DNA of 64,000 nt from Bordetella parapertussis (GTDB lineage Bacteria > Pseudomonadota > Gammaproteobacteria > Burkholderiales > Burkholderiaceae_C): assembly GCA_945878065.1 (NCBI GenBank), contig CAMDXA010000003.1, forward strand, positions 62,001 through 126,000, in the 5' to 3' direction. Of this stretch, positions 18,212-26,196 are shown one piece after another. The first letter of the stretch is position 1. Each line of letters starts with the position of its first letter. A program made the position numbers and the translations under genes. The notes below the pieces were generated by a model. It made no database searches and was not told the DNA's origin. It saw nothing but the letters and a program-made list of their open reading frames with translations.

Positions 18212-18533
18212 ATGCCAAATCAACCATCCCCTATTTCAGTTATCGCACTAGACGCTCCCAAGCGAATCAAACCTTCCAACTATCCTTCACCCTTTGCATC
18301 CCAAATGGAAGGTCGCGAGAAACGCCCGCTTGTCGCCCGGTATGTGTGCTGGCTTCAAGGCGGGTAGTGGCAACGGTCATCGGTTGGTTAACGAAACATT
18401 GGAAGTTGTCGTCTATTTGGAAGTGGGTGATCGGAGTCCTGAAGACAAGGCTTATTACCCTGACGATGACATCAAGGCCGTCATGATGGATGGCAAGTGG
18501 TCCTTTCAGCACAAGGACGGCAGGCCGTATTGA
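18212..18533 (+). pseudogene. Cupin-domain protein, internally deleted and frameshifted
   Basis: From the ATG at 18212 the frame reads MPNQPSPISVIALDAPKRI and then NYPSPFASQMEGREKRPL, which matches the N-terminus of a small cupin family. It then joins, in a different frame, to SPGMCAGFKAGSGNGHRLV with VYLEVGDRSPEDKAYYPDDD and ends with FQHKDGRPY, the normal C-terminus. The central part, roughly 40-45 codons holding the metal-binding cupin motif 1, is missing. The gene is therefore dead. It may have been a passenger of the lost fourth cassette or of the chromosome. Confidence 0.8.
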
Positions 18534-18551
18534 TAATCGTGCCTTGATACA

Positions 18552-18570
18552 GGTACCGATAAATAGTACC
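18552..18570. promoter_or_regulatory. Operator-like palindrome upstream of hicA
   Basis: GGTAC and GTACC are separated by nine AT-rich bases and lie 8 bp before the hicA ATG. HicB antitoxins commonly autoregulate through such palindromes at their promoter, so this is a likely HicB operator. The -10 and -35 boxes could not be fixed. Confidence 0.5.
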
Positions 18571-18578
18571 ATTTCGGC

Positions 18579-18833
18579 ATGAAGCGAAAACACCAACGCA
18601 CCCTCGCTCTGATTTTTGCAAGGCCAACAAGCGCTAACGTTCAGTGGCGCGACATTGAAGCCATGTTTCAGGAACTGGGTGCAGAGGTCAGCGAGCGAGA
18701 AGGCAGTCGCGTGGCGGTGGTGATGTATGGCGAGGTCAGGGTTTTTCACAGACCCCATCCATCCCCCAACACCGTCAAAAGTGCTGTTGCAAGCATTCGC
18801 AAATGGCTAGAACAACACGGAGTAGAACCATGA
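18579..18833 (+). CDS. hicA: HicA-type mRNA interferase toxin
   Basis: An 84-residue toxin of the type II HicAB system, expected to cleave mRNA until bound by HicB. Family marks are RTLALIFARP, SANVQWRDIEAMFQELG and the conserved His region FHRPHPSP near residue 50-57. It appears complete. The stop TGA overlaps the hicB start (ATGA). Toxin-first order is usual for HicAB. Confidence 0.9.
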   Translation: MKRKHQRTLALIFARPTSANVQWRDIEAMFQELGAEVSEREGSRVAVVMYGEVRVFHRPHPSPNTVKSAVASIRKWLEQHGVEP

Positions 18834-19162
18834 ACACAATGACTGTTGACGGCTTTAACGCCAAGATTGAATATGACGAAGAGCTTGATCTCTTTCGCGG
18901 AGAAATCTTGGGGCTCAATGGCGGGGCTGACTTCTATGGAAAGAATCCCAAGGAGTTACGCACAGAGTTCAAAAAATCTTTGCAAGTTTTCTTGGATGTA
19001 TGTAAAGAAAAAGGCATTCAGCCAAAAAGGAATTTTTCAGGCAAATTCAATCTCCGCATTTCACCAGAGCTGCATGAACAACTGGTATTGGCGGCTCAAG
19101 CGGAAGGTAAAAGCATCAACATGGTGGCGCAAGAAGCATTGCAACTTCGTATGGCTTCTTAA
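18830..19162 (+). CDS. hicB: HicB-type antitoxin
   Basis: A 110-residue antitoxin. The N-terminal partial RNase H-like fold is seen in YDEELDLFRGEILGLNGG, and the C-terminal DNA-binding segment in LRISPELHEQLVLAAQAEG with SINMVAQEAL, a ribbon-helix-helix type end. The ATG at 18830 overlaps the hicA stop; an in-frame start upstream would lie inside hicA. Together with hicA it is the only intact module in the right third of the insertion and may stabilise it. Confidence 0.9.
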   Translation: MNTMTVDGFNAKIEYDEELDLFRGEILGLNGGADFYGKNPKELRTEFKKSLQVFLDVCKEKGIQPKRNFSGKFNLRISPELHEQLVLAAQAEGKSINMVAQEALQLRMAS

Positions 19163-19191
19163 ATCCGCATGGCGGAGCGGCTGAGCAAGAT

Positions 19192-19352
19192 TTAAATCCC
19201 CGCTGCTTCTTGCATCCAAGCAGGTATATCCCGCTGACCATGCAACACCCGCCAAACATCAATATGGTCTGGGCGCTCAACGTAAAAAACCAAATGTGGA
19301 AATCAACATCCTGATTGGCAAACTGACGCGGGACGATGGGTTTGGAATTCAC
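19192..19352 (-). pseudogene. RelE/ParE-family toxin, internally deleted
   Basis: On the minus strand, a GTG at 19352 begins VNSKPIVPRQFANQDVD, the usual N-terminus of a ParE-like toxin. After a frame change, HLVFYVERPDHIDVWRVLHG and QRDIPAWMQEAAGI give an intact C-terminus. The middle, perhaps 40-50 codons, is absent, so no active toxin is made. The start codon overlaps the parD stop (GTGA). Confidence 0.82.
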
Positions 19353-19600
19353 GCCTTGTTGCGAGCCTTGCTTGCATTGACCGCAGTGTCGCGCAAACTG
19401 TCAAAGTAGGCAGGCGTCACAGCTTGAGTAGGTTCTGAACCGGCACCTTCCAAGAGCAAGCTATGCAACTGCAGTCGATCCAGTTCCTTGCGAATCAGTT
19501 CACGCACATACTCACTGCTGGTGCCATAGCCTCGCTGGCTTACCTGCTCGTCTACAAATGCCTTGAGTGTGTCGGGTAAAGAAATATTCATCATGCTCAT
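19349..19600 (-). CDS. ParD-like antitoxin, orphaned
   Basis: An 83-residue ribbon-helix-helix antitoxin: MNISLPDTLKAFVDEQV, then GYGTSSEYVRELIRKELDR, which is the ParD/CopG pattern. It is complete, but its toxin partner next door is deleted, so it survives without a target in cis. It runs opposite to hisI; its upstream region (19601-19744) must also provide any promoter that hisIE now use. Confidence 0.85.
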   Translation of the reverse strand: MSMMNISLPDTLKAFVDEQVSQRGYGTSSEYVRELIRKELDRLQLHSLLLEGAGSEPTQAVTPAYFDSLRDTAVNASKARNKA

Positions 19601-19744
19601 GCGGTCAGTTTAGAGTCCTTGGCAAAATTTGGCAATAACTCGGATCCCAAAACATTGAGAGTTTGAACATCGTTTTAAAAGTCTTTCTCAACGCTTTTTC
19701 TGAATCCTTATCTCTGACGTGTGATGCCCTTAACATCTCCCCCT

Positions 19745-20155
19745 ATGAATTGGCTTGATCACATCAAATGGGACGCGCAAGGCCTGGTGCCCGTCATCGC
19801 GCAAGAGCAGGGCAGCAAAGACGTGCTGATGTTCGCTTGGATGAACCGCGAGGCGCTGCAACTCACCGCCGAGCAAGGGCGCGCCGTCTATTTCAGCCGT
19901 TCGCGCAACAAGCTTTGGTTCAAGGGCGAGGAGTCCGGCCATGTGCAATTGGTGCACGACATTCGCCTCGATTGCGACAACGACGTGGTTTTGCTCAGCG
20001 TCACGCAAACTGGCCACGACCCGAGCATTGCCTGTCACACCGGGCGTCACAGTTGTTTTTACCAGCGCTGGCAGACCGGCCCGGACGGCGGTCAGTGGCT
20101 GAGCACCGAGCCTGTATTGCAAGACCCCGCCCTTATTTATAAGAAGACACCATGA
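19745..20155 (+). CDS. hisI: Phosphoribosyl-AMP cyclohydrolase
   Basis: A 136-residue zinc enzyme of histidine synthesis that opens the adenine ring of PR-AMP. The motifs [12 protein letters not shown] and HTGRHSCFY supply the conserved Cys and His ligands. The ATG at 19745 ([10 protein letters not shown]) matches the family start; an upstream in-frame ATG adds eight unrelated residues. Separated from hisF by the insertion, it can no longer rely on simple readthrough from hisC and may need a new promoter. Confidence 0.95.
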   Translation: MNWLDHIKWDAQGLVPVIAQEQGSKDVLMFAWMNREALQLTAEQGRAVYFSRSRNKLWFKGEESGHVQLVHDIRLDCDNDVVLLSVTQTGHDPSIACHTGRHSCFYQRWQTGPDGGQWLSTEPVLQDPALIYKKTP

Positions 20156-20520
20156 GTACAACCGATAGTTTGATGCGCCTGGCCGCGGTGATTGAAAGCC
20201 GCAAATCGGCCAACGGCGGTAATCCGGATTCCAGCTATGTGGCACGCTTGCTGCACAAAGGCCCGGACGCGTTTTTAAAGAAAATCGGCGAAGAGGCCAC
20301 CGAAACCGTGATGGCCGCCAAAGACTTGAGCCACGGCAGCGACCCGCAGCATTTGGTGAATGAAATGGCCGATTTGTGGTTCCACTGTATGGTGGCGCTG
20401 GCGCATTACAACCTGAGCCCGCAGGATGTGATCGATGAGTTGTCGCGCCGAGAAGGCCTTGGCGGCCTGGAAGAAAAAGCCTTGCGCAAAGCCTTGCAGC
20501 GTGAATCAGGAGAAGATTGA
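20152..20520 (+). CDS. hisE: Phosphoribosyl-ATP pyrophosphatase
   Basis: A 122-residue MazG-like all-alpha hydrolase that removes pyrophosphate from PR-ATP. The metal-binding helices are seen in [15 protein letters not shown] and NEMADLWFH. It overlaps hisI by ATGA and is followed directly by the HIT gene with no spacer, the usual Burkholderiales order. Confidence 0.95.
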   Translation: MSTTDSLMRLAAVIESRKSANGGNPDSSYVARLLHKGPDAFLKKIGEEATETVMAAKDLSHGSDPQHLVNEMADLWFHCMVALAHYNLSPQDVIDELSRREGLGGLEEKALRKALQRESGED

Positions 20521-20886
20521 ATGAGCGACACGCACGACCCGAACTGCATTTTTTGCAAAATCATCCAGGGCAAGATTCCTTCGCGAAAGGTTTATGAAGA
20601 TGACGACATGTTCGCGTTTCATGACATCAACCCTTGGGCGCCAGTGCATTTTCTGGTGATCCCGAAACTGCATATCCCTTCGATGGCGCAGGTTACCGAA
20701 GCACACGCGGCCTTGCTCGGGCGCATGCTTGTCAAGGTGCCGCAACTGGCATTACAAGAGGGGGTCAACCCCTATCCCGAGGGTGGTTTTAGGCTGCTGA
20801 CCAACACCGGCGCAGAGGGTGGACAAGAGGTTCACCACCTGCATTGGCATGTCATGGGCGGCCCCCGCCCATGGTTGCGTGGCTAA
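20521..20886 (+). CDS. hinT: HIT-family nucleotide hydrolase (HinT-like)
   Basis: A 121-residue histidine triad protein that hydrolyses purine nucleoside phosphoramidates. The triad is [10 protein letters not shown] near residue 103, with [11 protein letters not shown] at the N-terminus. It starts on the base after the hisE stop. Confidence 0.92.
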   Translation: MSDTHDPNCIFCKIIQGKIPSRKVYEDDDMFAFHDINPWAPVHFLVIPKLHIPSMAQVTEAHAALLGRMLVKVPQLALQEGVNPYPEGGFRLLTNTGAEGGQEVHHLHWHVMGGPRPWLRG

Positions 20887-20921
20887 GACTAGAATTCCTA
20901 CAGTTCATTGAGGAGCATTCC

Positions 20922-21170
20922 ATGGGGTCATTTTCCGTTTGGCATTGGTTAATTGTTTTATTGATCGTGGTCTTGGTGTTTGGCACCAAGAAATTAAAAG
21001 GACTCGGCGGCGATTTGGGCGGTGCTGTCAAGGGTTTCAAAGACGGTATGAAGGACGGCTCGGCCACACCTGAAGAAAATCCTGCTGCACCTGCACAACA
21101 AGTCACTGGCGCGAGCCCTGCAAATGCAGAAAAGTCCACCATTGATGTCGAAGCCAAAAGCAAGTCTTAA
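20922..21170 (+). CDS. tatA: Sec-independent translocase subunit TatA
   Basis: An 82-residue protein with an N-terminal membrane helix ([13 protein letters not shown]), the [14 protein letters not shown] hinge and amphipathic helix, and a polar tail. TatA multimers form the pore for folded proteins. The ATG at 20922 follows GAGGAG; the open frame upstream overlaps hinT. First gene of tatABC. The twin-arginine substrate MsrP is encoded in this same window. Confidence 0.95.
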   Translation: MGSFSVWHWLIVLLIVVLVFGTKKLKGLGGDLGGAVKGFKDGMKDGSATPEENPAAPAQQVTGASPANAEKSTIDVEAKSKS

Positions 21171-21172
21171 TA

Positions 21173-21652
21173 ATGTTTGATTTAGACGTCTCCAAGTTGG
21201 CGGTCATTGGCGCAGTCGCGCTGGTGGTTATCGGCCCGGAGAAAATGCCGCGTGTGGCTCGCACGATAGGTACCTTTTTTGGCAAAGCGCAGCGCTATAT
21301 TTCTGACGTGAAGGCTGAGGTCAACCGGACCATGGAAATGGAAGACCTGAAGAAAATGAAGGAAACCATGGACTCGGCCATGACCGATGTGCAGTCAAGT
21401 GTGCTGAATGCCACCACGCAGCTGAACCAAGGCATCGCTGACCTTGGTCAGGAAGCCACTTCTTCTGACAATAACAATTCCTTTCTTCCCTATTGGCAGC
21501 CGCAGCAACCCGAATACAAGCACCCCGGTAAAAACTGGCGGCTCAAGCGTTCTGCCATGCCGCATTGGTACAAAGCCCGTCAGGGAGTGCGTACCAAGGC
21601 CTTGTCTGGGGCTGCGCGTGTCGCGCGTTTTCGTCCTGCCGGTTTAGGTTAG
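21173..21652 (+). CDS. tatB: Sec-independent translocase subunit TatB
   Basis: A 159-residue receptor subunit. The membrane helix with [13 protein letters not shown] is the TatB signature, followed by a long charged amphipathic helix and a basic tail. Two bases separate it from tatA. Confidence 0.95.
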   Translation: MFDLDVSKLAVIGAVALVVIGPEKMPRVARTIGTFFGKAQRYISDVKAEVNRTMEMEDLKKMKETMDSAMTDVQSSVLNATTQLNQGIADLGQEATSSDNNNSFLPYWQPQQPEYKHPGKNWRLKRSAMPHWYKARQGVRTKALSGAARVARFRPAGLG

Positions 21653-21670
21653 ATCAAAGTTTGATGCTGA

Positions 21671-22465
21671 ATGTCTGATACAGGTTCCCAAGAAAAAGAC
21701 CCGCTCACCGGCACTGAACAGCCGTTTGTGCAACACCTTAAAGAGCTGCGTGATCGTTTGGTCAAATCGTTCATCGCTGTGGCGGTGATGTGTGCAGTTC
21801 TCAGCGTGTACCCCGGCCCCGGTCAGCTATACGATTTATTGGCCGAACCCTTGGTGGCGCAATTGCCCCAGGGTGCCACGCTGATTGCCACCTCGGTCAT
21901 TTCCCCGTTTTTAGTTCCGCTCAAGATCATGCTGATGGCAGCTTTTTTGCTGGCGCTGCCGGTGGTGCTTTACCAGGCCTGGGCATTTGTAGCCCCCGGC
22001 TTGTATGCCCACGAAAAACGGTTGGTGTTTCCGTTGGTCATGTCCAGCACCATTTTGTTTTTTATCGGCGTGGCATTTTGTTATTTCTTTGTCTTTGGAC
22101 AGGTCTTTAAGTTCATCCAAAGTTTCGCCCCGAAAAGCATCACGGCAGCCCCTGATATTGAGGCCTACCTGAGCTTTGTCATGACCATGTTCATTGCCTT
22201 TGGTTTGGCGTTTGAAGTCCCGATTGTGGTGATCGTGCTTGCCCGCATGGGCCTGGTCAGCATAGAAAAACTCAAAGCGTTTCGCTCTTATTTCATTGTC
22301 TTGGCTTTCGTCATTGCAGCCATCGTGACGCCACCTGATGTGGTCTCCCAATTGGCCTTGGCCATTCCCATGGTCATTCTTTATGAAGTGGGTATTTGGG
22401 CGGCGCAAATATTCATGAAGCACACCAAGGCGCCGGAGGATGAAGTGACCGGCGAGAAACCCTGA
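21671..22465 (+). CDS. tatC: Sec-independent translocase subunit TatC
   Basis: A 264-residue six-helix membrane protein that recognises the twin-arginine signal. HLKELRDRLVKS at the N-terminus and FGLAFEVPIVVIVLARMG in the fourth/fifth helices are family signatures. Eighteen bases after tatB and two before the protease gene. Confidence 0.96.
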   Translation: MSDTGSQEKDPLTGTEQPFVQHLKELRDRLVKSFIAVAVMCAVLSVYPGPGQLYDLLAEPLVAQLPQGATLIATSVISPFLVPLKIMLMAAFLLALPVVLYQAWAFVAPGLYAHEKRLVFPLVMSSTILFFIGVAFCYFFVFGQVFKFIQSFAPKSITAAPDIEAYLSFVMTMFIAFGLAFEVPIVVIVLARMGLVSIEKLKAFRSYFIVLAFVIAAIVTPPDVVSQLALAIPMVILYEVGIWAAQIFMKHTKAPEDEVTGEKP

Positions 22466-22467
22466 CC

Positions 22468-23616
22468 ATGCGTCGCCTGTGGCTGCTGTTTGCGCAAACG
22501 GTCACCGTGCTGTTGGCGCTGTGGTTTGTTCTGATGACGCTCAAGCCGGAATGGTTGCAACGCCCTGGCTTTTTGGGCCCAGATGTGCAGGTACTGCAAG
22601 CCCCATCGCCCAACTTAACGGCCTCTAGCGCTGGCAGTTTAAGTGTGGCTGCCAAACGTGCATCGCCTTCGGTGGTCAGCATCAACACGGCTTCTCGAAA
22701 ATCCAACCAAGCAGACCGCATGCGTGACCCTTGGTTCCGTTATTTTTTCGGTGATCAGGATGAAGACCCATCCAATGTTGGGCTGGGCAGCGGAGTGATC
22801 GTCAGCGCGGACGGTTACATACTGACCAACAACCACGTGGTGGAGACTGCCGATGAAATCACCGTGGTTTTGAACGACGGCCGGCGTACACAAGCGCGTT
22901 TGGTGGGCACCGACCCGGACACCGATTTGGCGGTGCTCAAAATCAAGCTCGACAACTTGCCTGTGATGGTCATGAGCAGCTCAGAGCAGTTGCAAGTGGG
23001 TGACATTGTGCTGGCCATTGGCAATCCCTTTGGCGTGGGTCAAACAGTGACCAGTGGCATCGTGTCTGCGCTTGGGCGTAGCCAATTGGGCATCAATACG
23101 TTTGAGAATTTCATTCAAACCGACGCTGCCATCAATCCAGGCAATTCTGGAGGTGCGCTGGTAGATGTTCAAGGCAATTTACTTGGTATCAACACAGCGA
23201 TTTATTCGCGCTCCGGTGGCAGTTTGGGCATAGGCTTTGCTATACCTGTGAGCACCGCCCGCCAAGTGTTAGAGGGCATCGTCAAGGACGGGCAAGTGGT
23301 GCGCGGATGGATTGGCGTCGAACCCACTGAGCTGACCCCCGACTTGGCCAAGACGTTCAATGTGCAACGTAACAACGGCGTCATCATCACGGGCGTGTTG
23401 CAATCCGGCCCGGCGGCTCGCGCCGGTGTGGTGCCAGGCGATGTGTTGCTAGCCGTAGAAGGTCAGTCCATACAAACCGTGGCGGAGTTGCTCGCCAAGG
23501 TGTCTGCCCTGAAGCCGGGACGTCCGGCACGGCTCAAGTTTTTGCGAAATAACCAAGAATTAGAGTTCGCGGTTACCCCGGCACAACGCCCTCGGGTCAA
23601 ATCGGTACCGCGTTGA
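22468..23616 (+). CDS. DegS/DegQ-like trypsin-type protease with one PDZ domain
   Basis: A 382-residue HtrA-family envelope protease. One N-terminal membrane segment (LLFAQTVTVLLALWFVLM) probably anchors it to the inner membrane, as in DegS. The catalytic triad is visible: His in TNNHVV, Asp in DTDLAVL, Ser in NPGNSGGAL. A single PDZ domain follows (GVIITGVLQSGPAARAG). A DegS-like sensor role in the envelope stress response is likely, but a general protease role cannot be excluded. Confidence 0.88.
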   Translation: MRRLWLLFAQTVTVLLALWFVLMTLKPEWLQRPGFLGPDVQVLQAPSPNLTASSAGSLSVAAKRASPSVVSINTASRKSNQADRMRDPWFRYFFGDQDEDPSNVGLGSGVIVSADGYILTNNHVVETADEITVVLNDGRRTQARLVGTDPDTDLAVLKIKLDNLPVMVMSSSEQLQVGDIVLAIGNPFGVGQTVTSGIVSALGRSQLGINTFENFIQTDAAINPGNSGGALVDVQGNLLGINTAIYSRSGGSLGIGFAIPVSTARQVLEGIVKDGQVVRGWIGVEPTELTPDLAKTFNVQRNNGVIITGVLQSGPAARAGVVPGDVLLAVEGQSIQTVAELLAKVSALKPGRPARLKFLRNNQELEFAVTPAQRPRVKSVPR

Positions 23617-23617
23617 C

Positions 23618-24373
23618 ATGGCCCATCGCAACGACATACTGGCTTATTGCAATCAATTGTTGCAACCGCAGTTGTTCAAAGACTATTGCCCGAACGGTCT
23701 GCAAGTCGAAGGGCGCTCGGAAATAAAAAAAATCATTTCTGGCGTGACTGCCAGTCGCGCTTTGATTGAAGCTGCCATTGCGAAAAATGCAGATACTTTG
23801 CTCGTTCACCATGGACTGTTTTGGCGCGGTCACGACGGTAGCGTGACGGGATGGCTCAAACAGCGGTTGGCTTTGCTGCTGGCGCATGACATCAATTTGC
23901 TGGCCTACCACTTGCCACTGGACGCCCATGCGCAGTGGGGAAATAACGCGCAATTAGCCGCGCTCATGGGTTGGCAGGCAACAGACAGGTTTGGAGAACA
24001 AGCGCTCGGAATGGTCGGTCATGCCGTGCAAGGCGATCTAAATGCACTGACCCTCACCCACGAATTGGCCGCCAAATTGGGCACCACACCAGTTGCTGTG
24101 GTGCCTGATCCCAAGCGAGCCATCAAGCGAATTGCGTGGTGTACAGGGGGCGCCCAATCGTGGTTTGAAAGCGCCATTGCAGCGGGCGCTGATGCGTATG
24201 TCACTGGCGAAATTTCTGAGCCCCAAGCGCATCTGGCCCACGAAACCGGCGTTGCATTTTTTGCGTGTGGGCACCACGCCACCGAGCGCTATGGTGCGCC
24301 TGCACTGGCCGCGCATGTCAGTGAGCATTTCGGCATTGCGCACGAATTCATCGACATACACAACCCGGCCTGA
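23618..24373 (+). CDS. Nif3-like dinuclear metal-centre protein
   Basis: A 251-residue member of the Nif3/YbgI family. Metal-ligand motifs include LLVHHGLFW near residue 65, YHLPLDAH near residue 97 and the C-terminal GHHATERYGAPALAAHV. These proteins form a toroidal hexamer with two metals per subunit; the physiological reaction is uncertain (annotated in places as GTP cyclohydrolase 1 type 2). It starts one base after the protease stop. Confidence 0.9.
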   Translation: MAHRNDILAYCNQLLQPQLFKDYCPNGLQVEGRSEIKKIISGVTASRALIEAAIAKNADTLLVHHGLFWRGHDGSVTGWLKQRLALLLAHDINLLAYHLPLDAHAQWGNNAQLAALMGWQATDRFGEQALGMVGHAVQGDLNALTLTHELAAKLGTTPVAVVPDPKRAIKRIAWCTGGAQSWFESAIAAGADAYVTGEISEPQAHLAHETGVAFFACGHHATERYGAPALAAHVSEHFGIAHEFIDIHNPA

Positions 24374-24386
24374 ACCCAGACACGCC

Positions 24387-25421
24387 ATGGCTTTGCCAAA
24401 CCACCATTTGCCGATTGCGCTGACCATGGGTGACCCGGCAGGCATCGGGCCCGAAATCATTCTCAAGGCATTTGCCAACCATGCAGCGCAGATGCAGGGC
24501 TGTTGCGTAGTGGGCAATCTGGCGCTCATGCATCAGCACAGACAAGCATTGGCCGAGCATTTGCCTGCGCATATTCAATGTGTGGAAGTTTTTGCGCTCA
24601 ATGACGCCTTGGGCCTGCAAGCCGGTCAGATCCCTGTGTGCAATGTCACGCCCGACGCCCCGATCTCCATCGGTGAAGTGAGCGCTGCCGCTGGAAGAAT
24701 GGCAGCGGATGCGGTGCGCTTTGCGGCAAATGAGGCCTTAGCGGGCCGGGCGAGGGCCATGGTGACTGCTCCTCTGCACAAAAAAGCTTTGTCGCTGGCA
24801 GCGATCGATTTTCCAGGTCATACCGAAATGCTGCAGGCGCTTGCCGCCGCCCATTTTGGGGTGTCAGTGGCCGACATGCCGGTGCGCATGATGCTCAGTC
24901 GGCCTGGTTTGCGGGTGGTGCTGTTGAGCATCCATGTGTCGTTGCGCCAAGCCATTGAAGCGGTCACTGCGGCCAATGTGTTGAAAACCTTGCAAGTCAC
25001 AGACCACAGTTGGCTGCAGTTGTATGGTTATCGGCCAACTATTTGGGTGGCTGGCTTGAACCCGCATGCCGGTGAAGAAGGCTTGTTCGGACAAGAGGAA
25101 ATTCTTGAAATTTCTCCAGCCGTGGCCGCCGCCAAAGCGCAAGGTATGGATGTCAGCGGTCCGTTCCCGCCCGATACCGTGTTCATGCAAGCCCTGCAAA
25201 TTGGTGCCAAGACATCGCCTGATCTGGTACTTGCCATGTACCACGACCAGGGGCTGATTCCGGTGAAGTTGCAAGGTTTGGCACACGGGGTCAATCAAAC
25301 CTTGGGTTTGCCATTTATCCGAACCAGTCCGGACCATGGCACGGCGTTTGACATTGCGGGCAAAGGCTTGGCAGACCCAGCCAGTTTGCTTGCAGCCGTG
25401 GCCGCAGCGAATGCCCATTGA
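24387..25421 (+). CDS. pdxA: 4-hydroxythreonine-4-phosphate dehydrogenase
   Basis: NAD-dependent enzyme of pyridoxal phosphate synthesis, 344 residues. Signatures: TMGDPAGIGPEI at the start, APLHKKAL and GHTEML with metal-binding His, LNPHAGEEG, and YHDQGLIPVK near residue 285. The ATG at 24387 gives the normal N-terminus; the longer open frame overlaps the Nif3 gene. Last gene of the tat-protease-nif3 run. Confidence 0.96.
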   Translation: MALPNHHLPIALTMGDPAGIGPEIILKAFANHAAQMQGCCVVGNLALMHQHRQALAEHLPAHIQCVEVFALNDALGLQAGQIPVCNVTPDAPISIGEVSAAAGRMAADAVRFAANEALAGRARAMVTAPLHKKALSLAAIDFPGHTEMLQALAAAHFGVSVADMPVRMMLSRPGLRVVLLSIHVSLRQAIEAVTAANVLKTLQVTDHSWLQLYGYRPTIWVAGLNPHAGEEGLFGQEEILEISPAVAAAKAQGMDVSGPFPPDTVFMQALQIGAKTSPDLVLAMYHDQGLIPVKLQGLAHGVNQTLGLPFIRTSPDHGTAFDIAGKGLADPASLLAAVAAANAH

Positions 25422-25585
25422 TATGAACGGCTAATTACCGCTCTTGTGAATACTAAATTCGTCATTCGAGGCGGGCCCAAGGGAGTGTGACAAAACCCTT
25501 TCTGACCAGACCTCTGGTTTTCACCTAAGCCGCTCGGTTAGAATTGAGGGTTTTCGATGAACACAATGAATTTCAGAGGTCTTAC

Positions 25586-26185
25586 ATGAGTGACACCACT
25601 ATAGACACCGGCAAACGCACTTGGCTTATCGCCACTGGTTGCGCAGGTGTTGCCGGAGGAGCGGCAGTCGCCGTTCCTTTCATCAGTACCTTCAGCCCAT
25701 CCGAGCGCGCCAAAGCCGCTGGAGCCGCGGTTGAGGTGGATATTTCCGCCATCAAACCCGGAGAAAAACTCACCGTGGAATGGCGAGGCAAGCCAGTGTG
25801 GATCGTCCGACGCACACCTGAGCAACTCGACGCCTTGAAAAAAGTCGAAACCCAATTGGCAGACCCGGAGTCCAAGCGCAACCCGGATGAATTGACACCT
25901 GCTTACGCTCGCAACCAAATGCGGTCGATCAAGCCGGAATTTTTCGTGGGTGTGGGCATTTGCTCCCATTTGGGTTGTTCACCCAGCGATAAATTCGAAA
26001 TGGGCCCTCAGCCATCTTTACCTGACGACTGGCAAGGCGGATTTTTTTGCCCGTGCCATGGTTCCACGTTTGACATGGCCGGCCGTGTTTACAAAAACAA
26101 ACCGGCTCCAGATAACCTCGAAGTTCCTCCCCACATGTATCTTTCAGACAGTCGTTTGCTGATCGGCGAAGACAAAAAGGCTTAA
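25586..26185 (+). CDS. petA: Ubiquinol-cytochrome c reductase, Rieske iron-sulfur subunit
   Basis: A 199-residue subunit of the bc1 complex. The N-terminus is a Tat-type membrane anchor (GKRTWLIATGCAGVAGGAAV), and the [2Fe-2S] cluster is held by CSHLGCSP and CPCHGSTFD. I start at 25586 (MSDTTIDTG), giving the normal length. First gene of petABC; the 164 bp before it is free of genes and should hold the promoter. Confidence 0.96.
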   Translation: MSDTTIDTGKRTWLIATGCAGVAGGAAVAVPFISTFSPSERAKAAGAAVEVDISAIKPGEKLTVEWRGKPVWIVRRTPEQLDALKKVETQLADPESKRNPDELTPAYARNQMRSIKPEFFVGVGICSHLGCSPSDKFEMGPQPSLPDDWQGGFFCPCHGSTFDMAGRVYKNKPAPDNLEVPPHMYLSDSRLLIGEDKKA

Positions 26186-26196
26186 AGGCGAACACC

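Noticed and set aside
18636-18650. TAACGTT inside hicA resembles an attC/attI core
   Set aside because: It encodes the conserved SANVQW segment of HicA and has no R''/L'' partner upstream; hicAB is not bounded by cassette joints.
14392-19726. TGTGATG occurs at the hisF stop (14392-14398) and just before hisI (19720-19726), resembling a target-site duplication of the insertion
   Set aside because: Seven bases can match by chance, the integron itself ends at 17957, and the repeat may simply reflect the original hisF-hisI junction sequence.
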